64,000 nucleotides of DNA from Sphingomicrobium sp. XHP0239 (GCF_039555325.1 NZ_CP154608.1:434001-498000), one strand, 5' to 3'; positions 35,852 to 45,674 are shown, counted from the first letter of the stretch. Program-made: numbers and translations. Notes: generated by a model from the letters alone, not told the origin.

Positions 35852-38800
35852 ATGGCGCGCGACGACGAGGAGATTCCCAGGAAAAGGTCGCTCGGCAAAC
35901 GGGTGAGCCGACGGCTGGGCAAAGAATTGCTGACGCTGCTACTAATCCTCATCGGACTGGTGGCGGTGGGGCTTCTCCTGCTCGACAGCGGACCGGGGCA
36001 TCGCTTCATCGCCGATCGCATCGCAGCCCTCGAGAACGAGGACTGCACCGAGTTTCGGATCGGGCGGATCGAGGGATCGATCTACAATACCGTTGTCCTG
36101 CGAAACGTCGAAGTGCGGGACCCGAACGGCGCCTTCGTGACCATCGACCGCGCCGAGATGGATTGGTCGCCGCTCGCCTATCTGTACCGCGACATCCATA
36201 TCGACCGTCTCGCCATCGATACGCTGACGATGTTGCGGGTGCCCGATCTGTGCCCTGTCGACAGCGATCCGGACGACCCCATCCTGCCCGACATCGACAT
36301 CTATATCGGCGCGCTGAACGTCGAACGGGTCGTGGTCGAGGAAGCGGTCACGGGTACGCGCCGCGAAGGAGCGATGAAGGGGCAGGTCACGCTTCGAGCG
36401 GGCCGCGCGCTGGTGGAATTGCAGGCCGCGCTCGCCGGCGGCGACCGGATCGCACTGAGCCTCGACGCGGCGCCCGACGATGATCGCTTCGACCTCGATC
36501 TCGCTTTGGCGTCGCCCGACGACGGGGTGCTGACAGAACTGGCGGGGCTCGACGAGGCGATCCGTCTGGACGTCGAAGGCGAAGGCAGCTGGACCGCGTG
36601 GAATGGCACCGCGCAAGGTTCGATCGGAGACGTGGAGGCGATCGACCTTTCGATCCTTCTCGACGCCGGTACCTATAATCTGGAGGGTCGGGTGGATCCC
36701 TCGCCGCTGGTTTCGGGAACGGTCGCGCGGCTCGTCGAGGGCGGGGTGGTCGTGGATGCCGCACTGACCTTCGAGGACAATGTCGTGGCGGGGGACGCCA
36801 TGCTGACCAGCGCGGCGTTGCGGGCGGTCCTTGGTGGGGGCATCGACCTCGGCACCAATCGCTTCGTCGATCTCGACGTGGGAATGGACGTGCGGCGCCC
36901 CGATGCGCTGCTGGCCGATCTGGGTGGCGAGCGGCTGCGGGTGGTGGCGAACCTCGACGGTGCCTTCTCGACCTTCGATTACGATTATCGGTTCAACAGC
37001 CCGGTGCTGAATGTCGACGCACTGACCCTCTACGATCTCGAAGCGGACGGCAGCGGGCGATGGTCGCGCTCTCCCCGCCGGGTGCCGTTGACCGCCAGCG
37101 CGAGCCGCGTGGTCGGGCTGGGCGCCGATTTCGAGGCGATCCTGCGCAACCTGTCGCTGGACACGACGCTGGTCGTGTCCGATCGCGAACTGGTGAGCGA
37201 GAATTTGCGGTTCCGGTCGGACAAGGCCGAGGGGACCGGCGTTCTGACGATCGACTTCTCATCCGGTGCGATCGATTTCGTCCTGTCGGCCAACCTCACC
37301 CAATATCTCATTCCCGGCGTGGGCATCGTCGATGTGACGACGGACCTGAACATCGTGCCAGGCGCGGGCGGCGTCCAGTTCGAAGGCAATGCGACCGCAC
37401 GGGTGCGACGGCTGGACAATCGTTTCTTTGCCGGATTGCTGGGCGGACTGCCGGTCATCGAGACGCGGCTGTCGCGCGGAGCCGATGGCATCATCCGGTT
37501 CAGCAAAACGCGGCTGGAAAGCCCGCTTCTCGACCTTTCGGGATCGGGTTTCAGGCGACGCGACGGCACCTACCGGTTCGAGGCGAGCGGGACCCACGAA
37601 CGGTATGGACCGGTTACCCTTTCGATGGACGGCCGGCTGTCCCGACCGTCGGTCGATCTGGTGCTCGCCAGTCCGAACGAGGCATTGGGGCTCAACGACG
37701 TGGCCATCGCACTCCGGCCTAATGCGGCGGGTTTCTCCTATGTCGCTGAGGGTGGCAGCCGGTTCGGTCCGTTCACGTCGAACGGCAACATCCTGCTTCC
37801 GCGCGGCGGCGGGCAGGCGGCGATCGACGTCGCCGATCTGACCGTGGCGGGGTCGAGCGGATCGGGACGGCTCGCCATCGTTCCGGGCGGGTTCGACGGG
37901 ACACTGAACCTCGCGGGCGGCGAGATCGGCGGCACGATCGACCTCAGCGTTCCGCGCGGACTTCGATCCGGCGAGGCGGGTCAGCGAATCGCGCTCGATT
38001 TGACTTTCGACAATGCTGCCTTCCCCGGACCGCCTGCCATCGCGGCCCGTTCGGGCACGCTCGACGGCGTGATCCTGCTGCGCGAGGCGGGGCTGAGCGC
38101 CGATTTCGATTTCGCACTCGACCGCGCGACCATCGCCGGGCTCACGTTCGACCGAGTGACCGGCAGCGGGCGGCTGGAGAACTTGGTCGGAACCATCACC
38201 GCATCGCTGGACGGAAGCCGGCAGAGCGAGTTCGATTTCGATCTCGAGGCGAATTTCACGCCCGACAGCATTTCGATTTCCGGTGCAGGGATGTTGCAGG
38301 GACGGCGCTTGGCGCTGGTCCAGCCGGCGGTGTTCCGTCAGACCGAGGATGGCTGGCTGCTGTCCGACGTCGACCTACGCTACGGCCGTGGGCGGGCCCG
38401 CGTATCCGGCCTGGCTGGCAGTGGCGGGCCGATCGACATCGCGCTGACGGGAATGCCCTTGCGGCTGGCCGACCTGATCTCGCCCGATCTCGGCCTTACC
38501 GGCACGGTCAGCGGCACGGCGTCCTACAATCCCGACACGCGCAACGGGCGGGCAAGTTTCCAGGTTCGCGATCTCAGCCGATCGGGACTGCTTCTGGCCT
38601 CGCAGCCGATCGACATGGCGGTGAACGCGGTAATCGAGGGGAACCAGGCAGGCGCACGGGTGGTGATGGAGACCGACGGACAGTCGCTCGGGCGCGGACA
38701 GGTCCGTTTCGCGCCGCTACCGTCGGGCAATATCGCCAGCGCACTGCTCGCCGCGCCGATGTTCGCGCAGATCCGGTACGACGGGCCGGCGGGGACCCTG

Positions 38801-40033
38801 TGGCGCCTGTCGAATGTCGAACTGTTCGATTTGACCGGGCCGCTCGACGTGGCGCTGGATGCACGAGGTTCGTTGCTGCGTCCGCGAATTTCGGGTGTGC
38901 TTCGGCTGGATGGCGCCAAGCTAGAAAGTCCGGTGACCGGCACGGTCGTCAACAATCTCGACGCGCGCGGCAGGTTCCGCGGATCGCGGCTGATCGTGGA
39001 AAGCATGACCGGCACGACGCCCGGAAACGGCCGTCTGTCGGGAAGCGGGGACTTCACCTTCCTGCCGGGCGGAATCGGTATCGACCTCGGCATCCGTGCC
39101 ACCAACGCGCGGCTCCTTGCGCGCGACGATATTGCGGCGACCGTGACGGGGCCCCTTCGCATCAGTTCGCGCGGGAACGGGGGATTGATCTCCGGGAATC
39201 TCCAGCTCGACGAGGGACGCTACGCACTCGGCCGCGCAGGCCGTGTGGCCGAGGTTGCTAGCATCGAGGTGATCGAACGCGGGCTCGATCCCGACCTCAT
39301 CATCGAGCAGGAGCGCATTTCGCCGTGGAGACTGGACATCGATGTGGCGGGCGGGCCGCTGTCGGTGACGGGGCTGGGGCTCGAATCGACGTGGACGACC
39401 GATGTGTCGATCGCGGGCAGTGCACTCGAGCCGCAAATCACCGGCAGCGCCGACCTGCTGCGGGGCGAGTATAATTTCGCGGGTCGACGCTTCCGCGTCG
39501 AGCGCGGCGACATCGACTTCAACGGCAATGCGCCACCCAACCCGACGATCGACGTGCTGGCGGTCGCCGACGGGGTAGGCATCGACGCGCAGGTCCGCGT
39601 CACCGGTAGCGCGCTCGAACCGCAGATCAGCTTCACAAGCCCGGGCGTTTCGGACCAGGACGAAATCCTTTCTCGACTGCTGTTCGGCACGTCGGTCGCG
39701 AACCTGTCGGCGGCCGAACTGCTCCAGCTTGGAGCCGCGGTCGCCAGCCTTCAGGACGGCGGGGGCGGGCTCGATCCCATCAATGCGGTACGGACCGCCA
39801 TCGGGCTCGACCGACTGCGGATCCTGCCCGCCGACATCGCCACGGGGCAGGGGACGGCAATCGGTGCGGGTAAGTACATCACGCGGCGGCTGTATGTGGA
39901 AGTCATCACCGACGGACAGGGATATACCGCCACGCAAGCCGAGTTCCAGGTCACCAACTGGCTGGCGCTGCTGGCCGAGATCAGTTCGATCGGACGGGCA
40001 GGGGTCAATGCGCGCTATCAGCGGGACTATTGA
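35852..40033 (+). CDS. tamB: TamB-like translocation/assembly protein (AsmA-like, DUF490)
   Basis: Very large envelope-spanning protein, 1393 residues. It has a basic N-terminus, one transmembrane helix (about 29-48, LLTLLLILIGLVAVGLLLL) and a long periplasmic body made of repeated beta-strands, as in the lipid-transporting bridge proteins of the AsmA/TamB group. The C-terminal DUF490 domain (about 1050-1393) has RGEYNFAGRRFRVERG and ends NARYQRDY. It partners TamA in the outer membrane; the family is now tied to phospholipid transport as well as barrel assembly. Two bases separate it from tamA, so they are one operon. Confidence 0.92.
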   Translation: MARDDEEIPRKRSLGKRVSRRLGKELLTLLLILIGLVAVGLLLLDSGPGHRFIADRIAALENEDCTEFRIGRIEGSIYNTVVLRNVEVRDPNGAFVTIDRAEMDWSPLAYLYRDIHIDRLAIDTLTMLRVPDLCPVDSDPDDPILPDIDIYIGALNVERVVVEEAVTGTRREGAMKGQVTLRAGRALVELQAALAGGDRIALSLDAAPDDDRFDLDLALASPDDGVLTELAGLDEAIRLDVEGEGSWTAWNGTAQGSIGDVEAIDLSILLDAGTYNLEGRVDPSPLVSGTVARLVEGGVVVDAALTFEDNVVAGDAMLTSAALRAVLGGGIDLGTNRFVDLDVGMDVRRPDALLADLGGERLRVVANLDGAFSTFDYDYRFNSPVLNVDALTLYDLEADGSGRWSRSPRRVPLTASASRVVGLGADFEAILRNLSLDTTLVVSDRELVSENLRFRSDKAEGTGVLTIDFSSGAIDFVLSANLTQYLIPGVGIVDVTTDLNIVPGAGGVQFEGNATARVRRLDNRFFAGLLGGLPVIETRLSRGADGIIRFSKTRLESPLLDLSGSGFRRRDGTYRFEASGTHERYGPVTLSMDGRLSRPSVDLVLASPNEALGLNDVAIALRPNAAGFSYVAEGGSRFGPFTSNGNILLPRGGGQAAIDVADLTVAGSSGSGRLAIVPGGFDGTLNLAGGEIGGTIDLSVPRGLRSGEAGQRIALDLTFDNAAFPGPPAIAARSGTLDGVILLREAGLSADFDFALDRATIAGLTFDRVTGSGRLENLVGTITASLDGSRQSEFDFDLEANFTPDSISISGAGMLQGRRLALVQPAVFRQTEDGWLLSDVDLRYGRGRARVSGLAGSGGPIDIALTGMPLRLADLISPDLGLTGTVSGTASYNPDTRNGRASFQVRDLSRSGLLLASQPIDMAVNAVIEGNQAGARVVMETDGQSLGRGQVRFAPLPSGNIASALLAAPMFAQIRYDGPAGTLWRLSNVELFDLTGPLDVALDARGSLLRPRISGVLRLDGAKLESPVTGTVVNNLDARGRFRGSRLIVESMTGTTPGNGRLSGSGDFTFLPGGIGIDLGIRATNARLLARDDIAATVTGPLRISSRGNGGLISGNLQLDEGRYALGRAGRVAEVASIEVIERGLDPDLIIEQERISPWRLDIDVAGGPLSVTGLGLESTWTTDVSIAGSALEPQITGSADLLRGEYNFAGRRFRVERGDIDFNGNAPPNPTIDVLAVADGVGIDAQVRVTGSALEPQISFTSPGVSDQDEILSRLLFGTSVANLSAAELLQLGAAVASLQDGGGGLDPINAVRTAIGLDRLRILPADIATGQGTAIGAGKYITRRLYVEVITDGQGYTATQAEFQVTNWLALLAEISSIGRAGVNARYQRDY

Positions 40034-40066
40034 TCCTGCCCGGCCAATTTTGCGCGCCGGCGCCGC

Positions 40067-41044
40067 TCAATATTTCAGATAACCTTCGAGGTCTTCGCGC
40101 AGATGTTCGAGGCTGGGCGCGTTCCAGTGACTGGCCCAGGGAGACACCTTCGACGCCTCGCCGCTCTCAGCCTGATGCCGTGACAGGTAGTCGGGACGCG
40201 ACCAGTTGCTCCGCAATTGCGGACGCGCCTCGGCGAGCCGGGAGATATTGAACGGCATCTCGAACCGCAGGCCCGTCTGTCCGCCCCGCGACCAACTGAC
40301 ATGCGCGAAGATTTCTCCGGCATTATCGAGATCAAGCAGGAGTCCGGCATCGACCGGGAAATAGACTTTTGCCTCGATCAGCGCGCCGTCCGCGGAGATA
40401 TTGCGCAAGCGCACGGGATGGGTGTCGTGATCGTAATGCACCGCGCCGAACCAGATCAGCGGATGACGCCGTGCGCCGCGTTGAGCCCGATCTTCGTTTG
40501 CGATCTCCGGTCTCGAAGAGAAGACCGACGGACCGTGCGCCATGCCGTCGAGATTGGCGGCCGGGAAGCTGCGCCGAATGGTGTCGAGCAAAAGGGCATC
40601 CCGCGTGGCGGCATCGCAGCCGAACTGCGTCTCCTCGGCGAATTCCATTCCGATGCGACCCTGCTTCACCCAGCGAACGGCCGCCTCGATCTCGCCGCCG
40701 TCGCCGAGGTCGAGAATGATCGGCTCGAGATCTTCGGGCACGTAATCGCTGCCCACCATCGCGCCGCCACCCGAAAGGTTGACGAGATCGACGATGCGGC
40801 GCTCGTTATCGATCGTCGTAATGACCGCCTGTTCGGACCGAAGGCGATGCCGTTCGTCCTCGCGCATGTTGGTGAACCGGGTCTGCGATCGCGGGATCGA
40901 GATGGAGCGCAAATCCTCCTCCCGCACCGAAAGACGCTTGGCGTCGAAGGGTCGCAGCAGGGCGGGCTCCGCGCGTTCTTCGGGCGAGCCCAGTCGCAAT
41001 CGTTCGCGGACGTCCTTCAAAAACAGCTCTCCCCCTACCGACAC
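40067..41044 (-). CDS. Protein with two PilZ domains
   Basis: Cytosolic protein of 325 residues with tandem PilZ domains. The first (about 58-150) has RHRLR and NLSGGG; the second (about 190-280) has RGARR and NISADG, so both carry the RxxxR and D/NxSxxG c-di-GMP binding motifs. The N-terminal 55 residues and C-terminal 40 are without recognisable domain. The listed start is GTG; an ATG at MREDERHRL would remove the first 59 residues. It lies downstream of glnA but is separated by a terminator. With the EAL protein and two small PilZ genes it adds to the c-di-GMP theme of the window. Confidence 0.87.
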   Translation of the reverse strand: MSVGGELFLKDVRERLRLGSPEERAEPALLRPFDAKRLSVREEDLRSISIPRSQTRFTNMREDERHRLRSEQAVITTIDNERRIVDLVNLSGGGAMVGSDYVPEDLEPIILDLGDGGEIEAAVRWVKQGRIGMEFAEETQFGCDAATRDALLLDTIRRSFPAANLDGMAHGPSVFSSRPEIANEDRAQRGARRHPLIWFGAVHYDHDTHPVRLRNISADGALIEAKVYFPVDAGLLLDLDNAGEIFAHVSWSRGGQTGLRFEMPFNISRLAEARPQLRSNWSRPDYLSRHQAESGEASKVSPWASHWNAPSLEHLREDLEGYLKY

Positions 41045-41130
41045 ATGCCGGCAGAAGGGAAATTAAATCCGAATGGTTGCGAAGCTATTCCGCAAAAGGG
41101 TTAAGGGCGCAGTGTCCATGCGCCAAACGA

Positions 41131-41161
41131 AAGGCCGCGCCGACGCGGTCGGCACGGCCTT
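41131..41161 (-). terminator. Intrinsic terminator of glnA
   Basis: On the minus strand a 14-bp stem AAGGCCGTGCCGAC/GTCGGCGCGGCCTT (one T-G pair) with a 3-base loop, followed by TCGTTT. It starts 24 bases after the glnA stop. Confidence 0.85.
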
Positions 41162-41184
41162 CGTGGTGACAGGTGTGGGGTCGA

Positions 41185-42594
41185 TCAGGCGCTGTAGTAC
41201 ATGTCGAACTCGATCGCGCTTGGCGTGGTTTCCCACTTGAGCACTTCGTCCCACTTCAAATCCATGTAGGCGTCGATCTGATCGTCGGTGAACACGTCGC
41301 CCTTGGTGAGGAACGAGCGGTCCTTGTCGAGTGCGACGAGCGCCTCGCGAAGGGATCCGCAGACGGTCGGCACGTCGACCAGTTCGGCGGGCGGCAGATC
41401 GTAGAGGTTCTTGTCCATGGGCTCGCCCGGATGAATGCGGTTTTCGATCCCGTCGAGACCCGCCATCAGCAGCGCCGAATAAGCGAGATAGGGGTTCGCC
41501 GTCGCGTCGGGGAAACGGAATTCGACGCGCTTCGATTTCTCGCCCGTGCCATAGGGAATACGGCATGAGGCCGAGCGGTTACGGCTGGAATAGGCCAGCA
41601 GCACCGGTGCTTCGAACCCCGGGACGAGGCGCTTGTAGCTGTTGGTCGAGGGGTTGGTGAAGGCGTTGAGCGCGCGTGCGTGCTTCACCACGCCGCCGAT
41701 AAAGTAGAGCGCGGTGTCGCTGAGCCCAGCGTAGCCGTCGCCCGCAAACAGCGGATTGCCGTCCTTCCAGATCGACATATGCACGTGCATCCCGCTGCCG
41801 TTGTCCTTGGCGATGGGCTTGGGCATGAAGGTTGCCGACTTGCCGTAGGCGTGCGCGACCATGTGCACGACATACTTGTAGATCTGCATCCGGTCGGCGG
41901 TTTCCAGAAGGTTGCCGAACGTAAGACCCAGTTCGTGCTGTGCCGGCGCGACTTCGTGGTGATGCTTGTCGCAGGGGAGGCCCATTTCGAGCATGGTCGA
42001 AACCATTTCGCCGCGAATGTCGCTGGCGCTGTCGACCGGCGCGACGGGGAAGTAGCCACCCTTTTCGCGCGGACGGTGCGCCATGTTTCCGCCGTCGTAG
42101 GTCGTGTTCGAGTTGGACGGCAGTTCGACGTCGTCGAGCTGGTAACCGTTGCCTGCATAGCCGTTATGGAAACGCACGTCGTCGAACATGAAAAACTCGG
42201 CTTCGGGGCCGACGTAGATCGTGTCGCCGATACCGGTCGTCTTGAGGTAGTTCTCGGCGCGCGTTGCGGTCGACCTGGGGTCACGCGCATAGAGTTCGCC
42301 CGATCCCGGATCGACGATGTTGCAGAAGATGACCAGGGTCGGCACCGCCATGAACGGGTCGACATAGACCGCGTCGAAGTCGGGCTTCAGGATCATGTCG
42401 CTTTCGTTGATTGCCTTCCAGCCGGCGATCGACGACCCATCGAACATAAAGCCGTCGTCGAGCATGTCCTCGTCGAGCGCCTCGGCGACCATCGAGAGAT
42501 GCTGCCATTTTCCCTTGGGGTCGGTGAAGCGCAGCTCCACATATTCGATTTCCTCATCGTCGATGCGCTTGAGGATGTCTTTCGCTTTCGCCAT
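41185..42594 (-). CDS. glnA: Glutamine synthetase type I
   Basis: Dodecameric enzyme that makes glutamine from glutamate, ammonia and ATP. The 469-residue length is the GSI-beta length, and the adenylylation tyrosine is present in NLYDLPPAE (about Tyr398), so activity should be controlled by GlnE-type adenylylation. Signatures MFDGSSIAGW (about 49-58) and the ATP-loop KPIAKDNGSGMHVHMSIW (about 261-278) are intact. Unlike many alphaproteobacteria, glnB is not next to it but lies 3.1 kb away. It ends in a strong terminator. Confidence 0.97.
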   Translation of the reverse strand: MAKAKDILKRIDDEEIEYVELRFTDPKGKWQHLSMVAEALDEDMLDDGFMFDGSSIAGWKAINESDMILKPDFDAVYVDPFMAVPTLVIFCNIVDPGSGELYARDPRSTATRAENYLKTTGIGDTIYVGPEAEFFMFDDVRFHNGYAGNGYQLDDVELPSNSNTTYDGGNMAHRPREKGGYFPVAPVDSASDIRGEMVSTMLEMGLPCDKHHHEVAPAQHELGLTFGNLLETADRMQIYKYVVHMVAHAYGKSATFMPKPIAKDNGSGMHVHMSIWKDGNPLFAGDGYAGLSDTALYFIGGVVKHARALNAFTNPSTNSYKRLVPGFEAPVLLAYSSRNRSASCRIPYGTGEKSKRVEFRFPDATANPYLAYSALLMAGLDGIENRIHPGEPMDKNLYDLPPAELVDVPTVCGSLREALVALDKDRSFLTKGDVFTDDQIDAYMDLKWDEVLKWETTPSAIEFDMYYSA

Positions 42595-42740
42595 TTTCCG
42601 TGCTGCCCTTCGCTATTGAATGCCTGCCGACGAGCGGGACTCGCCGTTCATGGGCAAGATGTTTCGGACGCGGGGCAGGTTCCGACAAGCGCGATGGCCC
42701 GCGCGGTCAATATTTCACGCCGGTGTATTCAGCCACGACC

Positions 42741-42848
42741 TCAGACAGCGAGAAACTCGCTCCAGTCCGTCGTCGCAACCAGCACTTGCGCGCCGAAAAA
42801 GGATGCGACCAGCGCCCAGTCGGCGGCGTCGGAAAGCAAGCGTGACAT
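42741..42848 (-). CDS. Candidate 35-residue small protein
   Basis: Short ORF that begins MSRLLSDAADWALVASFFGA and ends TDWSEFLAV. The ATG has an excellent CAGGAGA ribosome site 7 bases upstream. The middle is hydrophobic (ALVASFFGAQVLVA) and could be a single membrane-associated helix. It is transcribed toward glnA, with the palindrome 67 bases upstream of its start. No family is recognised; the reading frame and ribosome site are the only support. Confidence 0.4.
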   Translation of the reverse strand: MSRLLSDAADWALVASFFGAQVLVATTDWSEFLAV

Positions 42849-42914
42849 GCGCGTCTCCTGAACGAGGAATCCACGCAAACTGCCCGATATCCATGGGCAA
42901 ACGGTCAAGGGAGA

Positions 42915-42935
42915 TAGTTAAGAGACTCTTAACTA
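42915..42935. promoter_or_regulatory. Perfect palindrome, probable operator
   Basis: Ten-base arms TAGTTAAGAG and CTCTTAACTA around a central A, with no mismatch. It is markedly AT-rich against the local background and lies 68 bases before the GT2 start and 67 before the small ORF start. It has no T-run, and its central position between divergent starts fits a regulator-binding site rather than a terminator. Confidence 0.6.
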
Positions 42936-43002
42936 AATAATTCTGTTTGCTCGTAAAATGTTATGAATTAATGGCCGGCAAACGATGCTCGGAGAATCTC
43001 CC

Positions 43003-44454
43003 ATGTCCAATGCCACCCGCACGCGATCATACGTGCTGACGACGCCCGAGGTCGCAGGCGATCTCGTCGTCGCGCGCCCGGGAGATCGGGAAGGCGACGA
43101 GGATTCCGGGCAGATTCCCTATCGCGAGAAGCGCCGTTTTTACGTTCCGGTGCCGGCGAAATATCTTTTCGCGTTGGTAGTTGGACTGGCGTGGATGGTC
43201 TTCTCGATCTGGGTGTCCATTCCGTGGATGACCGATCTGGCAAGCTATGTGACATGGCCCGTGTCGATCGCGATCCTGACGCTGGTCGCTTTTGCGCCAG
43301 GCTTCATGAACGCCTTCCTGATCACGTCTCTGCTGATGGATCGCCGGCCGCAGCGCTATCCTCTCACGACCTATCCCGGCGTATCGATCCTCGTGGCCGC
43401 CTATAATGAAGAAGGGACGATCGCGACGACGATGGAATCGATCGCGCGTGAGCGCTATCCCGGCCCCGTCGAAGTTTTGATCCTCAACGACGGTTCGAAG
43501 GACGACACCGCCAATGTTGCGAGCGCGGCCCGAGACCGGATCGACTTCCCCGGCAACGCGGCGGTCAGGATCTGCAACTACGAACAGAATCGCGGCAAGG
43601 CTGCTGTCCTCAACGAAGGGCTGAAGGAAGCGAAGCACGACCTGATCGTGACGATCGATGCCGACACGCTTCTTCGTCCCGACAGTCTGACCAAGTTGGT
43701 CGAACGGTTGATGGCCGATCCCGACAATACGATCGCTGTCGCGGGGGCCATCCTTGTCGGGAATTCGCGGGAGACCGCGATGGCCGGCTTGCAGGAATGG
43801 GACTATTTCCACGGGATCGCGGCGGTAAAGCGGATGCAGTCGATGTATCATGGCACGCTCGTCGCGCAGGGCGCCTTCTCGATCTACTATCGCGATGCAC
43901 TGCTGGAGGTCGGCGGCTGGCCCGAGACAGTGGGTGAAGACATCGTCCTGAGCTGGGCGCTGCTCAAGAAGGGATGGCGTACCGGATACGCCGAGGATGC
44001 GGTGGCCTTCACCAACACGCCCACGTCCTTCCGTCAGTTCGCCAATCAGCGTCGCCGATGGGCTCGCGGACTGGTGGAAGCGTTCAAATATCACGGCAGT
44101 CTGCTGTTCAAGCCGCGCCTGCGGACGATGTTCATCTGGTGGAACCTGCTGTTCCTCCCGATGGATCTCATCTTCACGTTCGTTTTCATTCCGGGCGTGA
44201 TCCTGGCGCTGTTCGGCTATTATTTCATCGCCGGGCCGATGACGCTTCTGACGCTGCCACTCGCCGCCTTCTGGAATATCGTCATCTTCCGCATTCAGAA
44301 CCGGATGTTCCGCGAACAAGGTTTGAAGGTGCGTCGCAATTTCGGCGCGCTGTTCGGCTATATCCTGTTCTACGCCTTCATCATGCAGCCGGTCTCGCTC
44401 TGGGGTTATGTCTCCGAGCTTGTCGGACGTCAGAAAAAATGGGGTACCAAATGA
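43003..44454 (+). CDS. Membrane glycosyltransferase family 2 (processive polysaccharide synthase type)
   Basis: Inner-membrane GT2 enzyme of 483 residues. Two transmembrane helices lie near 47-70 and 80-105, then the catalytic domain with ILVAAYNEEGT, the DAD-type ITIDADTLLRPD, GEDIVLSW and QRRRWARG, the last being the motif of processive synthases such as PgaC, BcsA and hyaluronan synthase. Three or four C-terminal helices follow. The product could be an exopolysaccharide; which sugar is not evident. The start at 43003 is preferred to 42985 because GGAGA then stands 7 bases upstream. It overlaps the next gene by 4 bases. Confidence 0.88.
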   Translation: MSNATRTRSYVLTTPEVAGDLVVARPGDREGDEDSGQIPYREKRRFYVPVPAKYLFALVVGLAWMVFSIWVSIPWMTDLASYVTWPVSIAILTLVAFAPGFMNAFLITSLLMDRRPQRYPLTTYPGVSILVAAYNEEGTIATTMESIARERYPGPVEVLILNDGSKDDTANVASAARDRIDFPGNAAVRICNYEQNRGKAAVLNEGLKEAKHDLIVTIDADTLLRPDSLTKLVERLMADPDNTIAVAGAILVGNSRETAMAGLQEWDYFHGIAAVKRMQSMYHGTLVAQGAFSIYYRDALLEVGGWPETVGEDIVLSWALLKKGWRTGYAEDAVAFTNTPTSFRQFANQRRRWARGLVEAFKYHGSLLFKPRLRTMFIWWNLLFLPMDLIFTFVFIPGVILALFGYYFIAGPMTLLTLPLAAFWNIVIFRIQNRMFREQGLKVRRNFGALFGYILFYAFIMQPVSLWGYVSELVGRQKKWGTK

Positions 44455-45380
44455 CCTTCGGTCTTCGCCTGGCGGGCCTGAGCGCCTGTCTGATCGCCGC
44501 ACCCGGCACCGCTCTCGCACAAGATGACCAGGATGGTCCCGACCATGCCGTCGGCGCCAGCGTGATCTATTCGACCGACGCCGACGAAACGACAGTGGTG
44601 CGCATCGGCCTCAATATCGATGCGCTCTATACCAGCCCCGACGATTATGTCGGTGTCCGCGTCGAGCGCGCCGACTATCGTCCCGAAGGCCTCGACGGCG
44701 ATACGGACGAGCGTTTCTATCTGCGGGTCGCCAAGCCGATCGGCGACTGGCAGTTCCGCGCCGAGGCCGGGACCGACGGTCGCACCGCCATCGGCGCGAT
44801 CGCCGTTCACAACCGCGATCCGGTGCGGGTCGAGGCATTCGTCGAGCGCGATCGGCTCGAGACCCCGCTCGGGATCGCGCTGGAACGCTACACCACGTTC
44901 GGCGGCGCGGCGATCGACCTTCCGTTCAACGAGGAGCAGACGACGCAGGTTACCCTGCTCGCGGGACTGCAGGATTTCGAGGACGAGAATCTTCGCCATC
45001 ACCTGCGCGCGAACTTCATCCAGGTCGTGAAGTCCGACTGGGGCCTGAGTGCTCAGTTGCGGACGCGTTACTTCGGCAACAGCGAGCCGCGCGCGCTCGA
45101 TTATTATTCGCCCGAGTGGTTTGTCGAAGCCATTCCGGTGCTGCAGATGCGTCGTTTCTCAGCGGGATGGCAATATCTGGCGGCGGCGGGGTGGGGCGCC
45201 CAGCGGGACAGCGACAGCGACTGGCGATCGGCACGCCTCCTCAACCTGCGTATGATCAGTCCGCAATATGGCGAAGGATGGTCGGTCACCGGCGATCTCG
45301 TTTATTCCAACCAGCCGATCACCGACAGCGAGACATACGATTATCTGCGCATCAGTTCGGGCGTCACGCGCGCGTTCTAG
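44451..45380 (+). CDS. Exported outer-membrane beta-barrel-like protein
   Basis: Protein of 309 residues with a signal peptide (MTFGLRLAGLSACLIAAPGTALAQ) and no other membrane helix. The body is rich in alternating aromatic/polar strands (VRVERADY, RFYLRVAKP, WQFRAEAG, YLRISSGVTRAF) and ends in phenylalanine, as outer-membrane barrels do. Its ATG overlaps the stop of the GT2 gene (ATGA), so it probably works with it, for example in export or anchoring of the polysaccharide. It loosely recalls YaiO/PgaA barrel parts, but I cannot assign a family. Confidence 0.75.
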   Translation: MTFGLRLAGLSACLIAAPGTALAQDDQDGPDHAVGASVIYSTDADETTVVRIGLNIDALYTSPDDYVGVRVERADYRPEGLDGDTDERFYLRVAKPIGDWQFRAEAGTDGRTAIGAIAVHNRDPVRVEAFVERDRLETPLGIALERYTTFGGAAIDLPFNEEQTTQVTLLAGLQDFEDENLRHHLRANFIQVVKSDWGLSAQLRTRYFGNSEPRALDYYSPEWFVEAIPVLQMRRFSAGWQYLAAAGWGAQRDSDSDWRSARLLNLRMISPQYGEGWSVTGDLVYSNQPITDSETYDYLRISSGVTRAF

Positions 45381-45382
45381 GC

Positions 45383-45604
45383 TCAGTGTGCGCGGCGTTG
45401 CGCAGAGAGCAGCATTCGCAGCAGCATCGCGACCGGGCGGGGTACGCCGACCTTTCCATCGAGCCACAGGCTGACGGAAGAACGGGAAACCCCGATCGCG
45501 CCAGCAAGATCGGACTGGGTACGATAGCCAAGCGCGCGCATGATGCGGCGCAACTCTTCAGGTGGCATGGAGGCCAGGCGGGGGTCGCGATCGTCGTCGG
45601 TCAT
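45383..45604 (-). CDS. Small helix-turn-helix protein
   Basis: DNA-binding protein of 73 residues. A Cro/XRE-like HTH is clear: RTQSDLAGAIGVSRSSVSLWLDGKV, with the recognition helix near 38-47. The start MTDDDRDPRL is preferred to one 36 bases upstream. It has no partner domain, so it is either a minimal repressor or needs another subunit. It faces the barrel gene tail to tail (2 bases between stops) and is a candidate binder for the palindrome upstream of the GT2 gene. Confidence 0.75.
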   Translation of the reverse strand: MTDDDRDPRLASMPPEELRRIMRALGYRTQSDLAGAIGVSRSSVSLWLDGKVGVPRPVAMLLRMLLSAQRRAH

Positions 45605-45674
45605 CGGTGCCAATCGTCCTGCCGGAAAAAGTCCGGCCACTGCCTGTCGTTAGGATCGTTGTTCAAGAAGGAAG

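Larger units (their letters stand above)
42595..43002. other. Long gap between glnA and the GT2 gene
   Basis: 408 bases between divergent genes. It holds a candidate 35-residue ORF (42741-42848), a near 20-bp perfect palindrome (42915-42935), a TGCCC/GGGCA inverted repeat close to 42880, and an AT-rich stretch (42934-42972) that is probably the GT2 promoter. The part next to glnA (42595-42740) would contain the glnA promoter; I see no further gene in it. Confidence 0.6.
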
